A stretch of DNA of 64,000 bases from Rhodocyclaceae bacterium. Lineage in GTDB: Bacteria > Pseudomonadota > Gammaproteobacteria > Burkholderiales > Rhodocyclaceae. Location: assembly GCA_016721505.1 (NCBI GenBank), contig JADKHX010000011.1, positions 98,230-162,229 on the forward strand, given 5' to 3'. Of the stretch, positions 25,956 to 35,291 are shown one piece after another. The notes below the pieces were generated by a model that was given only the letters and a program-made list of their open reading frames with translations, was not told where the DNA came from and did no database searches. The translations under genes were made by a program, and so were the position numbers. The first letter of the stretch is position 1. Every line of letters starts with the position of its first letter.

Positions 25956-28547
25956 ATGTCCTCTTCTCCATCTCTCGATCTCACCCAACACACGCCGGTG
26001 ATGCAGCAATGGCTGCGGCACAAGGCCGAGCACGCGGACAAGTTGCTGTTCTTTCGCATGGGCGATTTCTACGAATTGTTTTATGAAGACGCGGAAAAAG
26101 CCGCGCGCCTGCTCGACATCACGCTGACCTCGCGCGGCCAATCCGCCGGCAAGCCGATTCCGATGGCGGGTATTCCCTATCACGCGGCCGAAGGCTATTT
26201 GGGCAAGCTGGTGAAGCTCGGTGTGTCGGTCGCTATCTGCGAACAAATCGGCGACCCGGCCACCGCCAAAGGGCCGGTGGAACGTGCCGTGGCGCGAGTG
26301 GTTACACCGGGCACGCTGACTGATGCAAGTCTGCTTAACGACCGGCAAGACAGCTTGTTGCTGGCCTTGTGCGTCGATCGGCAGCGAGTTGGATTAGCTT
26401 GGCTAAATCTCGCCAACGGCGATTTTCGACTTGCAGAATCTTCCTTGGATTCGCTCAGCGGCGAATTCGAACGCTTGCGCCCGGCGGAACTTTTATTGCC
26501 CGATGGCTTGCGCTCTGAACTTGATGGCAACGACGCTGTAGTGCAACGATTGCCCGATTGGCATTTTGACGCGAAAGCCGCAAACCATGCCTTATGCGAA
26601 CATTTCGGCACGCGCGATTTGGCGGCGTTTGGCGCATCTGCAAGTGACGGCGACGTTGATTTAGCACTCGCGGCAGCTGGCGCTTTGTACCGCTACACCC
26701 AAGCCACACAAATGCAAACGCTAAGCCATATCACACGCTTGACGGTAGAGCGTGAAGGCAGCTATTTGCGACTCGATGCCGCCACGCGGCGCAACCTGGA
26801 AATCTCCGAAACTTTGCGTGGCGAAGCAGCGCCAACGCTGGTTTCATTGCTCGACACTTGCGCCACCAGCATGGGCTCACGCTGGCTGCGTCATTGTCTG
26901 CACCACCCACTCACCGACCGGCAAATCGCCGCTGCGCGCCATGAAGCTGTCGGGTCGTTGCTGGAAAAATCTTCAGCGATTTCCAAAGTGTTGAACGGTT
27001 TCGCCGACATCGAACGTATCACCGCACGCATTGCCTTGACCAGCGCACGGCCACGCGATCTTTCTGGCTTGCGTGACAGTTTGGCGCGGCTCGATGCAAT
27101 ACGTTTGTCAGTTGGTGCTGGTGACACGCTGTTGTGCTCCTTACTGACGCAACTGTCCGCCGCCCTAAACACGCCGCAAGCCTGCCTGGATTTATTGCTG
27201 CAAGCCATCATCACCGAACCCGCTGCACTGATTCGTGACGGCGGTGTCATCGCTACCGGCTACCACGCGGAGCTCGACGAGCTGCGTGCAATTCAAGATA
27301 ACTGTGGCGCATTTTTGATCGCGCTGGAAACCCGCGAACGCGAGCGCACCGGCATCAATAGTCTCAAAGTTGAGTACAACAAAGTTCATGGTTTCTACAT
27401 CGAAGTCACGCACACCAACACCGACAAAATTCCCGACGACTACCGCCGCCGCCAAACGCTGAAAAATGCCGAGCGCTACATCACGCCTGAGCTAAAAACC
27501 TTCGAGGACAAAGCGCTTTCAGCCAATGACCGCGCACTCGCGCTGGAAAAGCGTTTGTATGACGAACTGCTAGCAGCGCTGGCAATTCACATTCCGACCT
27601 TGCAGCGCATCGCCCGCGCCATTGCTGAGATTGACGGCCTTTGCGCCTTCGCCACTGCGGCCGTGCGGCACAACTACAACGCGCCAGAATTTTCTACAGA
27701 TGCGATCATCGATATCGAAGGCGGGCGACATCCGGTGGTCGAAGCGCAAGTTCGCCTGAGTAATGAAAACTTTATCGCCAATGATGTGCGACTGAATTCA
27801 ACGCGCCACTTGCTGTTGATTACCGGCCCGAATATGGGCGGCAAATCCACCTACATGCGCCAAGCCGCGCTCATCGTTTTGCTCGCTCATTGCGGCAGCT
27901 TTGTCCCCGCGACGCGCTGCCGCCTCGGCCCGCTTGATGCCATCTACACCCGCATCGGTGCCTCCGACGATCTGGCTTCGGGGCGTTCCACCTTTATGGT
28001 CGAAATGACCGAAGCTGCGGCGATTTTGAATGGCGCAACGGAAAAATCTTTAGTCTTGATGGACGAAATCGGGCGCGGTACGTCGACCTTCGACGGTGTC
28101 GCATTGGCCTTCGCTATCGCCCGCCATCTGATCGAAAAAAATCGTGCCTACACACTTTTTTCGACCCATTATTTTGAGCTTACGCGACTTGCACAAGACT
28201 ACGCAGTCTGCGCCAACGTACATCTCGATGCCGTCGAACATGGCCACAAAGTCGTGTTCTTGCACGCCGTCGAAGAAGGTCCCGCCTCACAAAGCTACGG
28301 CATTCAAGTCGCCGCTTTAGCCGGCATGCCGCAATCCGTGGTGCGCGAAGCCCGCCGCCGTTTAAGCCTGCTGGAAAACCGCGATGTCGGCAGCCACACG
28401 CAACCAGATTTGTTCGCCTCAGCACCGCCACCACCCGAGCCACCACACCCCGCGCTCGATGCCTTGCGCGATCTAAAGCCTGACGAGCTTAGCCCGCGTG
28501 AGGCGCTGGAAAAGCTTTATGGGTTGGCGAAGTTGGCGAAAAACTAG
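25956..28547 (+). CDS. mutS: DNA mismatch repair protein MutS
   Basis: An 863-residue mismatch sensor. The N-terminal mismatch-binding motif is FFRMGDFYELFYED; the C-terminal ABC ATPase has Walker A TGPNMGGKSTYMRQ, SDDLASGRSTFMVE and Walker B VLMDEIGRGTSTFDG, then STHYFELT. Length is normal. A copy of the 27-bp repeat encodes SVGAGDTLL in the clamp/lever region with no frame break. A REP-like element separates it from putA. Confidence 0.96.
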   Translation: MSSSPSLDLTQHTPVMQQWLRHKAEHADKLLFFRMGDFYELFYEDAEKAARLLDITLTSRGQSAGKPIPMAGIPYHAAEGYLGKLVKLGVSVAICEQIGDPATAKGPVERAVARVVTPGTLTDASLLNDRQDSLLLALCVDRQRVGLAWLNLANGDFRLAESSLDSLSGEFERLRPAELLLPDGLRSELDGNDAVVQRLPDWHFDAKAANHALCEHFGTRDLAAFGASASDGDVDLALAAAGALYRYTQATQMQTLSHITRLTVEREGSYLRLDAATRRNLEISETLRGEAAPTLVSLLDTCATSMGSRWLRHCLHHPLTDRQIAAARHEAVGSLLEKSSAISKVLNGFADIERITARIALTSARPRDLSGLRDSLARLDAIRLSVGAGDTLLCSLLTQLSAALNTPQACLDLLLQAIITEPAALIRDGGVIATGYHAELDELRAIQDNCGAFLIALETRERERTGINSLKVEYNKVHGFYIEVTHTNTDKIPDDYRRRQTLKNAERYITPELKTFEDKALSANDRALALEKRLYDELLAALAIHIPTLQRIARAIAEIDGLCAFATAAVRHNYNAPEFSTDAIIDIEGGRHPVVEAQVRLSNENFIANDVRLNSTRHLLLITGPNMGGKSTYMRQAALIVLLAHCGSFVPATRCRLGPLDAIYTRIGASDDLASGRSTFMVEMTEAAAILNGATEKSLVLMDEIGRGTSTFDGVALAFAIARHLIEKNRAYTLFSTHYFELTRLAQDYAVCANVHLDAVEHGHKVVFLHAVEEGPASQSYGIQVAALAGMPQSVVREARRRLSLLENRDVGSHTQPDLFASAPPPPEPPHPALDALRDLKPDELSPREALEKLYGLAKLAKN
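27107..27133 (+). repeat. 27-bp dispersed repeat inside mutS
   Basis: Reads GTCAGTTGGTGCTGG then TGACACGCTGTT, sense to the gene. Confidence 0.9.
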
Positions 28548-28559
28548 GGTAGCGATTTT

Positions 28560-28586
28560 GCCAGTTGGTGCTGGCCACACGCCGTC
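28560..28586 (+). repeat. 27-bp dispersed repeat after mutS
   Basis: Reads GCCAGTTGGTGCTGG then CCACACGCCGTC, 12 bases after the mutS stop in the sense direction. Confidence 0.9.
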
Positions 28587-28614
28587 GCATCATCGCTAGC
28601 GGTGCCGACGACGA

Positions 28615-29085
28615 TTAATGCGTCTCTCGTTCCGGCGGTACCAGCGCCGGCAACACCATGATGCCTTCTTCGAGTAACTCTCGCGTCTCATCGCCGCTGG
28701 CAATGCCGCGAATGGTTCGTGCGGGAGCTTCGTTGTAATGAATGCGGCGGGCTTCTTCAGGGAAATTTATGCCGACGTTTTCGGCCGTGCGCGCCATCAT
28801 GGCGAGGCTGGCGAATAGCTGTTTTGCAACATCCGGCGTTGGCATTTGAACGAGGCTTTCATCGCCAGCATTCTCACCAGAGTGATGGCGGTCACCACCA
28901 TGACTATGGCGTTCACGGCGCATCGCATGTACATATGGACCACTGGGTAGTGCCGTGACCGCAACCGATTGACAGTGGGTGCAATTGACCATTCCGCGCG
29001 TCACTTGTTCGCCAAAGGCATCGCGCGAAGTGAACCAACCTTCGAAGTGGTGGCCCTGGTCACATGAGAGATTCAAAACGATCAT
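28615..29085 (-). CDS. DUF1178 family protein
   Basis: A 156-residue protein beginning MIVLNLSCDQGHHFEGWF, the DUF1178 signature, with two N-terminal cysteine/histidine clusters (SCDQGHHFEGW and VNCTHCQS) that look like a small zinc-binding site. The conserved C-terminal part reads EEARRIHYNEAPARTIRGIAS. A histidine-rich insert (SHGGDRHHSGE) is in the middle. Function unknown. It is convergent with mutS. Confidence 0.85.
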   Translation of the reverse strand: MIVLNLSCDQGHHFEGWFTSRDAFGEQVTRGMVNCTHCQSVAVTALPSGPYVHAMRRERHSHGGDRHHSGENAGDESLVQMPTPDVAKQLFASLAMMARTAENVGINFPEEARRIHYNEAPARTIRGIASGDETRELLEEGIMVLPALVPPERETH

Positions 29086-29163
29086 GAAGCAATGCTAACG
29101 CTGATTGCGTTTGACCGTGCAAATTTGTACAAGAAAAGTCACATTACTTTACGGTGCCACGAA

Positions 29164-29192
29164 TTGACCAATAGCGCGTGCTCGGGGATACT
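29164..29192 (+). promoter_or_regulatory. probable promoter of RND efflux genes
   Basis: -35 TTGACC, 17-base spacer, -10 GATACT, upstream of the adaptor gene. Confidence 0.35.
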
Positions 29193-29279
29193 GATAAATA
29201 GTGTTAAAGGGTAGGTTACTTTGACACGGTTGTGCTTACCACGCTTGCATAAGCACACAAAATCTTCGTGAGACTATCA

Positions 29280-30356
29280 ATGGAAACGCTTTGTCGATCA
29301 ATCGCGCCACGTACTGCGCTGGTGCCGATACTCTTTGTTCTGTTGCTGAGTGCTTGTAGCCGTGAAGTCGCGCCTACTGCTCAACTCGATCCACCGGTTC
29401 GGGTCGTCAGCATAGGCAACGCAGGGCCGCTTGATGCAGTGACGGCTACCGGTCTGGTTCGAGTGTCCGTCGAGGCGCCGCTCTCGTTCAAGACGCCTGG
29501 CATCATTGCCGAGATGCGTGTCGACGCCGGTCAGCAGGTGAGCGCCGGACAGGTGCTCGCTTCGCTAGTCATGACTGACCTGGATGCTCAACGCACGCAA
29601 GCGCAGGAACAGGTTGCCAAGACTGAACGCGATCTGGCGCGCACAGAATCCTTGCGCGTCAAAGGGATGATTTCCCAACAAGCAGAACAAGACGTGCGGG
29701 CGCAACGCGATATCGCACGCGCCGCACTCGCAGCGACAAATTTCAACTACCAACAAGCGGTGTTGACCGCGCCTAGCGCCGGACTCATTCTCGACAAACG
29801 CGCCGATGCCCGCGAAACCGTGGCTGCTGGTCAGCCCGTAGTGCTGTTTGGTAGGTTGGACAAAGGTTGGGTAGTGCGTGCAGGGTTGCCAGCCAAGGAA
29901 GCGGTCAAAATCAATCTGGGGGACAAGGTAAAGGTGTTTCTCGACACTGCTGCCCTTGGAGCGCTACCGCTACAAGGACAGGTTAAACGAGTTGCCGGCG
30001 CAAGCGACCCGCGCACCGGTTCAATTGAGGTCGAAGTTGCGCTGGCGTCGACAAAAGAGCGTCTAGTTTCAGGCATGGTGGCACGCCTTGAGTTCGCCCG
30101 GGCAGCGAACAAGCAAACTGCTGCCGCCAGCCAAATGTCTTTGCCGCTGTCCGCCGTACTTGAAGGCAACAGCGGGCGAGCCAAGGTTTTTGTCCTCGAT
30201 GCGAGCAAGAAAAAGGTCAAACAACTCTCGGTGCATACCGGGCGCTTGCTCGACAATGGAATTGAAATTCTTGAAGGCCTGCCAGCCGATGCCATGATTG
30301 TTAGTGAAGGCGCGGCCTGGCTTAGCGACGGCGATGCCGTGCGCGTATTGCCTTAA
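29280..30356 (+). CDS. RND efflux periplasmic adaptor (membrane fusion) lipoprotein
   Basis: A 358-residue HlyD/AcrA-like adaptor linking the inner-membrane pump to an outer-membrane channel. The start METLCRSIAPRT leads to a lipoprotein signal ending FVLLLSAC. The barrel-sandwich (lipoyl) segment appears as AEMRVDAGQQVSAGQVLASL and its return strand LTAPSAGLILDKRADARETV, with a coiled coil between. A GTG at 29268 is an alternative start, but the lipobox is better placed from the ATG. It precedes the pump gene by 21 bases. No TolC-type gene lies in the window. Confidence 0.9.
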   Translation: METLCRSIAPRTALVPILFVLLLSACSREVAPTAQLDPPVRVVSIGNAGPLDAVTATGLVRVSVEAPLSFKTPGIIAEMRVDAGQQVSAGQVLASLVMTDLDAQRTQAQEQVAKTERDLARTESLRVKGMISQQAEQDVRAQRDIARAALAATNFNYQQAVLTAPSAGLILDKRADARETVAAGQPVVLFGRLDKGWVVRAGLPAKEAVKINLGDKVKVFLDTAALGALPLQGQVKRVAGASDPRTGSIEVEVALASTKERLVSGMVARLEFARAANKQTAAASQMSLPLSAVLEGNSGRAKVFVLDASKKKVKQLSVHTGRLLDNGIEILEGLPADAMIVSEGAAWLSDGDAVRVLP

Positions 30357-30377
30357 ACCATTCAGGTTACTTATCAA

Positions 30378-33300
30378 ATGGGCATTACAGAGTTTTCCGT
30401 AAAGCGTTTCCAGTTCACACTGGTGATGTTCCTGTTGCTGATTGCGATCGGTTGGAGCGCACTGCAAAACATCCCACGTGCCGAAGACCCGATTTTTCCG
30501 ATACCGGTCGTCTCGATTGTGGTGGTTTATCCGGGTGCAGATCCGGAGGACATGGAGCGCCTCATCGTCGATCCGTTGGAAGATGCGTTGAATGAAACCA
30601 GCGATGTGAAAGAGATTCGCAGTACCGCCAGTGACGGCCTCGCCGTCGTTTCGGTCGAATATGACTGGAGCAAAGATGCCGACAAAAAGTTTGACGAAGC
30701 CTTCCGCGAAATTAACGCCGCCCGCGCAAAATTGCCCGCCAATGTCGCTTCGGTAACCGTTACTAAGGCAAGTCCGGGGCTGGTCAATATCGTACAGATG
30801 GCATTGATCGGTCCGAACAGTAGTCCGCGCGCGCTACGCGACACCGCAGAAGATTTGCAAGACCGGATAGAACAAGTCTTCGGCGTTCGTGCGGTCGAAG
30901 TCACCGGTCTGCCACGCGCCGAAATTGCCGTGGCGATAGACCTCGCCAAGCTAGCCAAATTCGGTATCCCTTTGACGCAGGTGGTCGATACCTTGAAGGG
31001 CGAAAACGCGATTGTGCCGGGCGGCGCGATCGAAAGTGGCACGCGACGCTTTAACGTCAGGACTTCCGGCAATTACTCGTCGCTTGCCGAGATCGCCGAT
31101 ACGGTGGTAGCGGGTAGCGCCGGGGCGAGGACAAGCAACAAAATCGTCCGCCTTAAAGATGTGGCGACGGTTAGCTGGGACTACGAAGAAGCTCGCCACA
31201 TCACCCGGTTCAACGGACAGCGCGCAGTATTCATCGGCGTCACACAAAAAGACGATATGAATATTTTTAAAGTGCGCGAGGCGGCCATGAAAGAGGTCGA
31301 CGCCTTCCGCGAGACGCTCTCACCTGACATGCGGCTCGAAGTCGGTTTTGATCAGTCGCGCAACGTCAACAAACGTCTGTCCAGTCTGGCAATGGATTTC
31401 GCCATTGCCGTAAGTCTGGTGTTGATCACTTTATTGCCGTTGGGATTTCGTGCGGCGGGCGTGGTAATGGTGTCTATTCCGCTTTCGATGGCTATCGGGA
31501 TTGCGCTACTGTATTTCACTGGTTTTTCGCTAAACCAGTTGTCGATCGCAGGATTCGTATTGGTGCTGGGTTTGTTGGTCGATGACTCGATTGTGGTGAC
31601 AGAGAACATCGAACGTTTCTTACGTCAAGGCTACTCGCGCGTCGATGCCGCCATCGCCGCGACCAAACAAATCTATTACGCCGTACTCGGGTGCACCGCG
31701 ACGTTGTTGTTCGCCTTCCTGCCTTTGTTCATGCTGCCTGAAGGCGCGGGGAAATTCATCCGTTCGATGGCCGCGTCGATCACCTTCACCATCGTCGCCT
31801 CGTTGTTCGTGGCACTGACCATGATCCCCTTTCTTGCCAGCCGCGTGCTCAAGGAACACGAGACGCAGGGCAATCGCTTACTACAAGCGATCATGGGCGG
31901 AATTCAAAGGTTTTATCGCCCCTTGCTGCATGGCGCACTAAGCTATCCCCGCACTACGGTAACGATTGCCGGGGTAATTTTTGTCGCGGTACTGGGCTTG
32001 ATTCCACTCATTGGTTTCTCGCTATTCCCCGAAGCCGATGTGCCGCAGTTCCGAGTTACCGTCGAAACGGCCGAAGGCAGCACCGTCGCGCAAACCGACA
32101 AAGCCGTGCAATTTGTTGAGCAACGACTGCTGGCGCGTCCGGAAATCAAGTACGTGTTTAGTAATGCCGGACGTGGCAATCAACGGGTTTATTACAACGT
32201 TTTCGGTCGCGAAACCAAAGCCAACACAGGTGAGTTGTACGTCGAAGCCAAAAAATTCAATCCGCACACCACACCGGCGTTCTACGATGAACTGCGACGC
32301 GAATTTGCCGACTACCCGGATGCCAAAATCATTGTTAAACCCTTTGAAGCGGGACCGCCGATAGCGGCGCCGATTGCCATTCGTTTGCTCGGACCCGAGC
32401 TCAAGGTACTGTCTGAACTGGCGAATCGCACCGAAAACATCATTAAATCAGTTCAGGGTACACGAGATGTCAGCAATCCGTTGCGCTTGAGCCGGACCGA
32501 TCTTGATCTGAATATCGATACGACCAAAGCCTCGCTGTATGGTGTGCCAACCATCAACATAGACCGAACCGTGCGCCTTGCGGTGGCCGGGGAATCCATC
32601 GGAAATTTCCGTGAGCCAAATGGGGATGAATTTCCCATTGTCCTGCGCGCACCTTTGCTCAATGGTCACCAAAATCTTGGCGTGCTTGACCAAATCTATG
32701 TCAATTCGCTGCAAGGCGATGCCCTGCCGCTGCGGCAGTTGATTGATCCGCAACTTAAGACTGCACCTAACTCGATTTCGCGTTACAAGCGCCAACGCGC
32801 GGTGACCGTCACCGCCCAAGTTGCCAGTGGCTACAACACCGAGAAACTTACCAGTGAGGTAATGACCCTATTGGCCAAGGAAAAATTGCCGCTCGGTTAT
32901 CGCTACCAGATTGCAGGTGAACGCGAAGCGCGGCAGTCGAGTTTTGCCGGGCTCGGGACGGCAGCGCTGATCGCCGTGTTCGGGATTCTCGCCGTGCTGA
33001 TCTTGGAGTTTGGCGATTTTCGCAGCACCATCATTGTGGCGGGTGTAATTCCACTTGGCATCATCGGCGGCATGCTGGCATTATTTCTATCCGGCTATTC
33101 CATTTCGTTTATGGGTGCTGTCGGATTTATTGCACTGATCGGAATTGAAATAAAGAACTCCATCTTGCTGGTCGATTTCACCCATCAATTGCGTGAACAA
33201 GGGGTCGAGCTATTGGACGCAATTCAACAGGCCGGAGAAATCCGCTTCTTCCCGATTTTGCTTACCTCACTCACAGCTATCGGTGGCCTGTTACCACTAG

Positions 33301-33434
33301 CATTGCAAGGAAGCCCGCTGTATTCGGGGCTAGCCTGGGTAATCATCGGTGGCCTGCTGTCGTCAACCTTCCTCGCGCGGTTGGTAACACCGGCGATGTA
33401 TTTGTTGTTGGCGCCGAAGATGCAGAAGTCATGA
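30378..33434 (+). CDS. RND efflux inner-membrane transporter (AcrB family)
   Basis: A 1018-residue proton-driven drug/solute pump. It has the duplicated RND layout: one N-terminal helix (FTLVMFLLLIAIGWSAL), a large periplasmic loop with IPRAEDPIFPIPVVSIVVVY and PGADPEDMERLIVDPLEDAL, a membrane block with VLGLLVDDSIVVTENIERF (the TM4 aspartates), and the second half with GFIALIGIEIKNSILLVDF. Substrates cannot be predicted. Co-transcribed with the adaptor. Confidence 0.93.
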   Translation: MGITEFSVKRFQFTLVMFLLLIAIGWSALQNIPRAEDPIFPIPVVSIVVVYPGADPEDMERLIVDPLEDALNETSDVKEIRSTASDGLAVVSVEYDWSKDADKKFDEAFREINAARAKLPANVASVTVTKASPGLVNIVQMALIGPNSSPRALRDTAEDLQDRIEQVFGVRAVEVTGLPRAEIAVAIDLAKLAKFGIPLTQVVDTLKGENAIVPGGAIESGTRRFNVRTSGNYSSLAEIADTVVAGSAGARTSNKIVRLKDVATVSWDYEEARHITRFNGQRAVFIGVTQKDDMNIFKVREAAMKEVDAFRETLSPDMRLEVGFDQSRNVNKRLSSLAMDFAIAVSLVLITLLPLGFRAAGVVMVSIPLSMAIGIALLYFTGFSLNQLSIAGFVLVLGLLVDDSIVVTENIERFLRQGYSRVDAAIAATKQIYYAVLGCTATLLFAFLPLFMLPEGAGKFIRSMAASITFTIVASLFVALTMIPFLASRVLKEHETQGNRLLQAIMGGIQRFYRPLLHGALSYPRTTVTIAGVIFVAVLGLIPLIGFSLFPEADVPQFRVTVETAEGSTVAQTDKAVQFVEQRLLARPEIKYVFSNAGRGNQRVYYNVFGRETKANTGELYVEAKKFNPHTTPAFYDELRREFADYPDAKIIVKPFEAGPPIAAPIAIRLLGPELKVLSELANRTENIIKSVQGTRDVSNPLRLSRTDLDLNIDTTKASLYGVPTINIDRTVRLAVAGESIGNFREPNGDEFPIVLRAPLLNGHQNLGVLDQIYVNSLQGDALPLRQLIDPQLKTAPNSISRYKRQRAVTVTAQVASGYNTEKLTSEVMTLLAKEKLPLGYRYQIAGEREARQSSFAGLGTAALIAVFGILAVLILEFGDFRSTIIVAGVIPLGIIGGMLALFLSGYSISFMGAVGFIALIGIEIKNSILLVDFTHQLREQGVELLDAIQQAGEIRFFPILLTSLTAIGGLLPLALQGSPLYSGLAWVIIGGLLSSTFLARLVTPAMYLLLAPKMQKS

Positions 33435-33481
33435 TGCGCAAGCCAATCTACTAATCATTCAAATTTCTTTACGGAGCCAAT

Positions 33482-34609
33482 GTGTCAGCACTTCTAGCTA
33501 ACGTCGATCCTGATGGGCTGCTCGAGTATTCGGTGGTTTACACCGACCGTGCACTCAATCACATGTCGAAAAAATTTCAAACGGTAATGACTGACATCAG
33601 CCGAATTTTGAAACAAACCTACAACGCCAAATCAGCTGTAATCGTGCCGGGTAGCGGCACCTTTGGTATGGAAGCAGTCGCCCGCCAATTCGCCACCGGC
33701 AAGAAATGTCTGATCATTCGCAATGGCTGGTTTAGCTATCGCTGGACGCAAATTCTCGACATGGGCATGATCGCTTCTGAATCGATTGTGATGAAGGCGC
33801 GGCGCACGGTAGAGCAACATCAAGCGCCGTTTGCACCAGCGCCAATAGCCGAAGTTGTCGCCTGCATCAACGAGCAAAAACCAGCCATCGTATTCGCGCC
33901 GCATGTTGAAACGGCGAGCGGCATGATGCTGCCTGATAGTTATTTACGCGCAGTGGCGGATGCCGTGCATGCCGTCGGCGGCCTGTTTGTACTCGATTGC
34001 ATCGCCTCAGGGACTATCTGGGTGGACATGCAAGCCAGCGGTGTTGATGTGCTGATCAGCGCACCACAAAAAGGTTGGAGCGGCTCACCTTGTTGTGCGA
34101 TGGTTTGTTTGAGTGAATTGGCGCGTTCGCGTATCGATGCGACTTCCAGCACCAGCTTTGCCTGCGATCTAAAAAAATGGCTACAAATCATGGAAGCCTA
34201 CGAAGGCGGTAGCTTCGCCTACCACGCAACGATGCCCACCGATGCGCTGGCAAAAGTGCGCGACGTGATGCTGGAAACCGAAGCCTATGGCTTTGCCAAA
34301 GTGCGCGATGAACAACTAGAGCTGGGTGCAAAAGTGCGTAAATTGCTCGCCAGTAAAGGCTATCAAAGCGTTGCCGCAGAAGGCTTTCAAGCACCAGGCG
34401 TGGCGGTGTATTACACCGATGACGCGGACATTTCGTCGGGCAAAAAATTCATCGCCCAGGGGCTGCAATCGGCCGCGGGCGTGCCTTTGCAATGCGACGA
34501 ACCGGCAGACTACAAGACGTTTCGGCTTGGTTTGTTCGGCCTGGACAAACTTCATCACGTTGAACGTACAGTCGAACATTTGACTCGCGCTTTGGATAAT
34601 TTTTCTTAA
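33482..34609 (+). CDS. class V aminotransferase (alanine-glyoxylate/serine-pyruvate type)
   Basis: A 375-residue PLP enzyme. VIVPGSGTFGMEAVARQ is the phosphate-binding region, FVLDCIASGTIWVDMQ holds the cofactor aspartate, and the PLP lysine is in ISAPQKGWSGSP. The C-terminus FRLGLFGLDKLHHVERTVE is typical of the AGT/SPT branch. The start is GTG with ACGGAG upstream. The amino donor and acceptor are not determined by sequence alone. It is followed by an FKBP gene 19 bases on. Confidence 0.88.
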   Translation: MSALLANVDPDGLLEYSVVYTDRALNHMSKKFQTVMTDISRILKQTYNAKSAVIVPGSGTFGMEAVARQFATGKKCLIIRNGWFSYRWTQILDMGMIASESIVMKARRTVEQHQAPFAPAPIAEVVACINEQKPAIVFAPHVETASGMMLPDSYLRAVADAVHAVGGLFVLDCIASGTIWVDMQASGVDVLISAPQKGWSGSPCCAMVCLSELARSRIDATSSTSFACDLKKWLQIMEAYEGGSFAYHATMPTDALAKVRDVMLETEAYGFAKVRDEQLELGAKVRKLLASKGYQSVAAEGFQAPGVAVYYTDDADISSGKKFIAQGLQSAAGVPLQCDEPADYKTFRLGLFGLDKLHHVERTVEHLTRALDNFS

Positions 34610-34628
34610 CTATTACTAGGAACAGAAT

Positions 34629-35054
34629 ATGAAAAATCTTGCCTTCGGTATCGCACTTTTGTCACTCGCCTCAGCGCACGCGGCAACTAAGATTCCCGCC
34701 ATCCCTGCTGCGCCTGTCGTTGTTACAACGGCGTCCGGCATTGTGATAACCACCTTAAAGGAAGGCAAAGGCGAAAGTCCCAAAGCGACCGATACGGTCA
34801 AGACGCACTATCGCGGCACGCTTACTAATGGCAAGGAGTTCGACAGCTCCTACAAACGCAACGAGCCGACGAGTTTCCCGCTTAATCGGGTAATTCCTTG
34901 CTGGACGGAAACACTGCAAACCATGAAGCCTGGCGGCAAAGTCAGAATCGTGTGCCCGCCTGAATTAGCCTACGGTGCAAGAGAAATTGGCGGATTGATT
35001 CCGGCGAATTCAACTTTAATTTTTGAAATTGAGTTGTTAGAAATCGCCAAATAA
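34629..35054 (+). CDS. periplasmic FKBP-type peptidyl-prolyl isomerase
   Basis: A 141-residue exported isomerase. The signal peptide MKNLAFGIALLSLASAHA ends at an AxA site; the FKBP domain follows with TVKTHYRGTLTNGKEFDSSY, VIPCWTETLQTMKPGGKVRI, CPPELAYGAREIGGLIPANS and TLIFEIELL. AGGAA precedes the ATG. Single-domain form, without the dimerisation region of FkpA. Confidence 0.92.
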   Translation: MKNLAFGIALLSLASAHAATKIPAIPAAPVVVTTASGIVITTLKEGKGESPKATDTVKTHYRGTLTNGKEFDSSYKRNEPTSFPLNRVIPCWTETLQTMKPGGKVRIVCPPELAYGAREIGGLIPANSTLIFEIELLEIAK

Positions 35055-35093
35055 TTTTCCGATTTCATGAAACGCCAGCGCACAGAAATGCGC

Positions 35094-35180
35094 TGGTACC
35101 ACGGGCGGGACTTGAACCCGCAAGGCCTGGTGGCCGGCAGATTTTAAGTCTGCTGAGTTTACCGATTTCTCCACCGTGGC
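35094..35180 (-). tRNA. tRNA-Leu(UAA)
   Basis: An 87-base class II tRNA with encoded CCA. The acceptor arms are GCCACGG and CCGTGGT (one G-U pair); the anticodon arm GCAGA-CTTAAAA-TCTGC gives anticodon UAA; a long variable arm with GGCC/GGCC pairing and the T-arm GCGGGTTCAAGTCCCGC complete it. Lies between the FKBP gene and dnaJ, with a 9-bp hairpin (CCAGCGCA/TGCGCTGG) just after its 3' end. Confidence 0.96.
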
Positions 35181-35291
35181 AGGCGGAGCCGTATTCTACT
35201 TGTTGGAAGCAGCGTCGCAGCAAACACTAAGCAAATTTGACCAGGTTTTGCTGCTTGGGTTGGCGCAGCAAGCCACGCAGCCGGTCATAAT

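Noticed and set aside
35074..35097. Hairpin next to tRNA-Leu as a clear terminator
   Set aside because: The stem is good but neither strand shows a proper U-run after it, so it is only mentioned with the tRNA.
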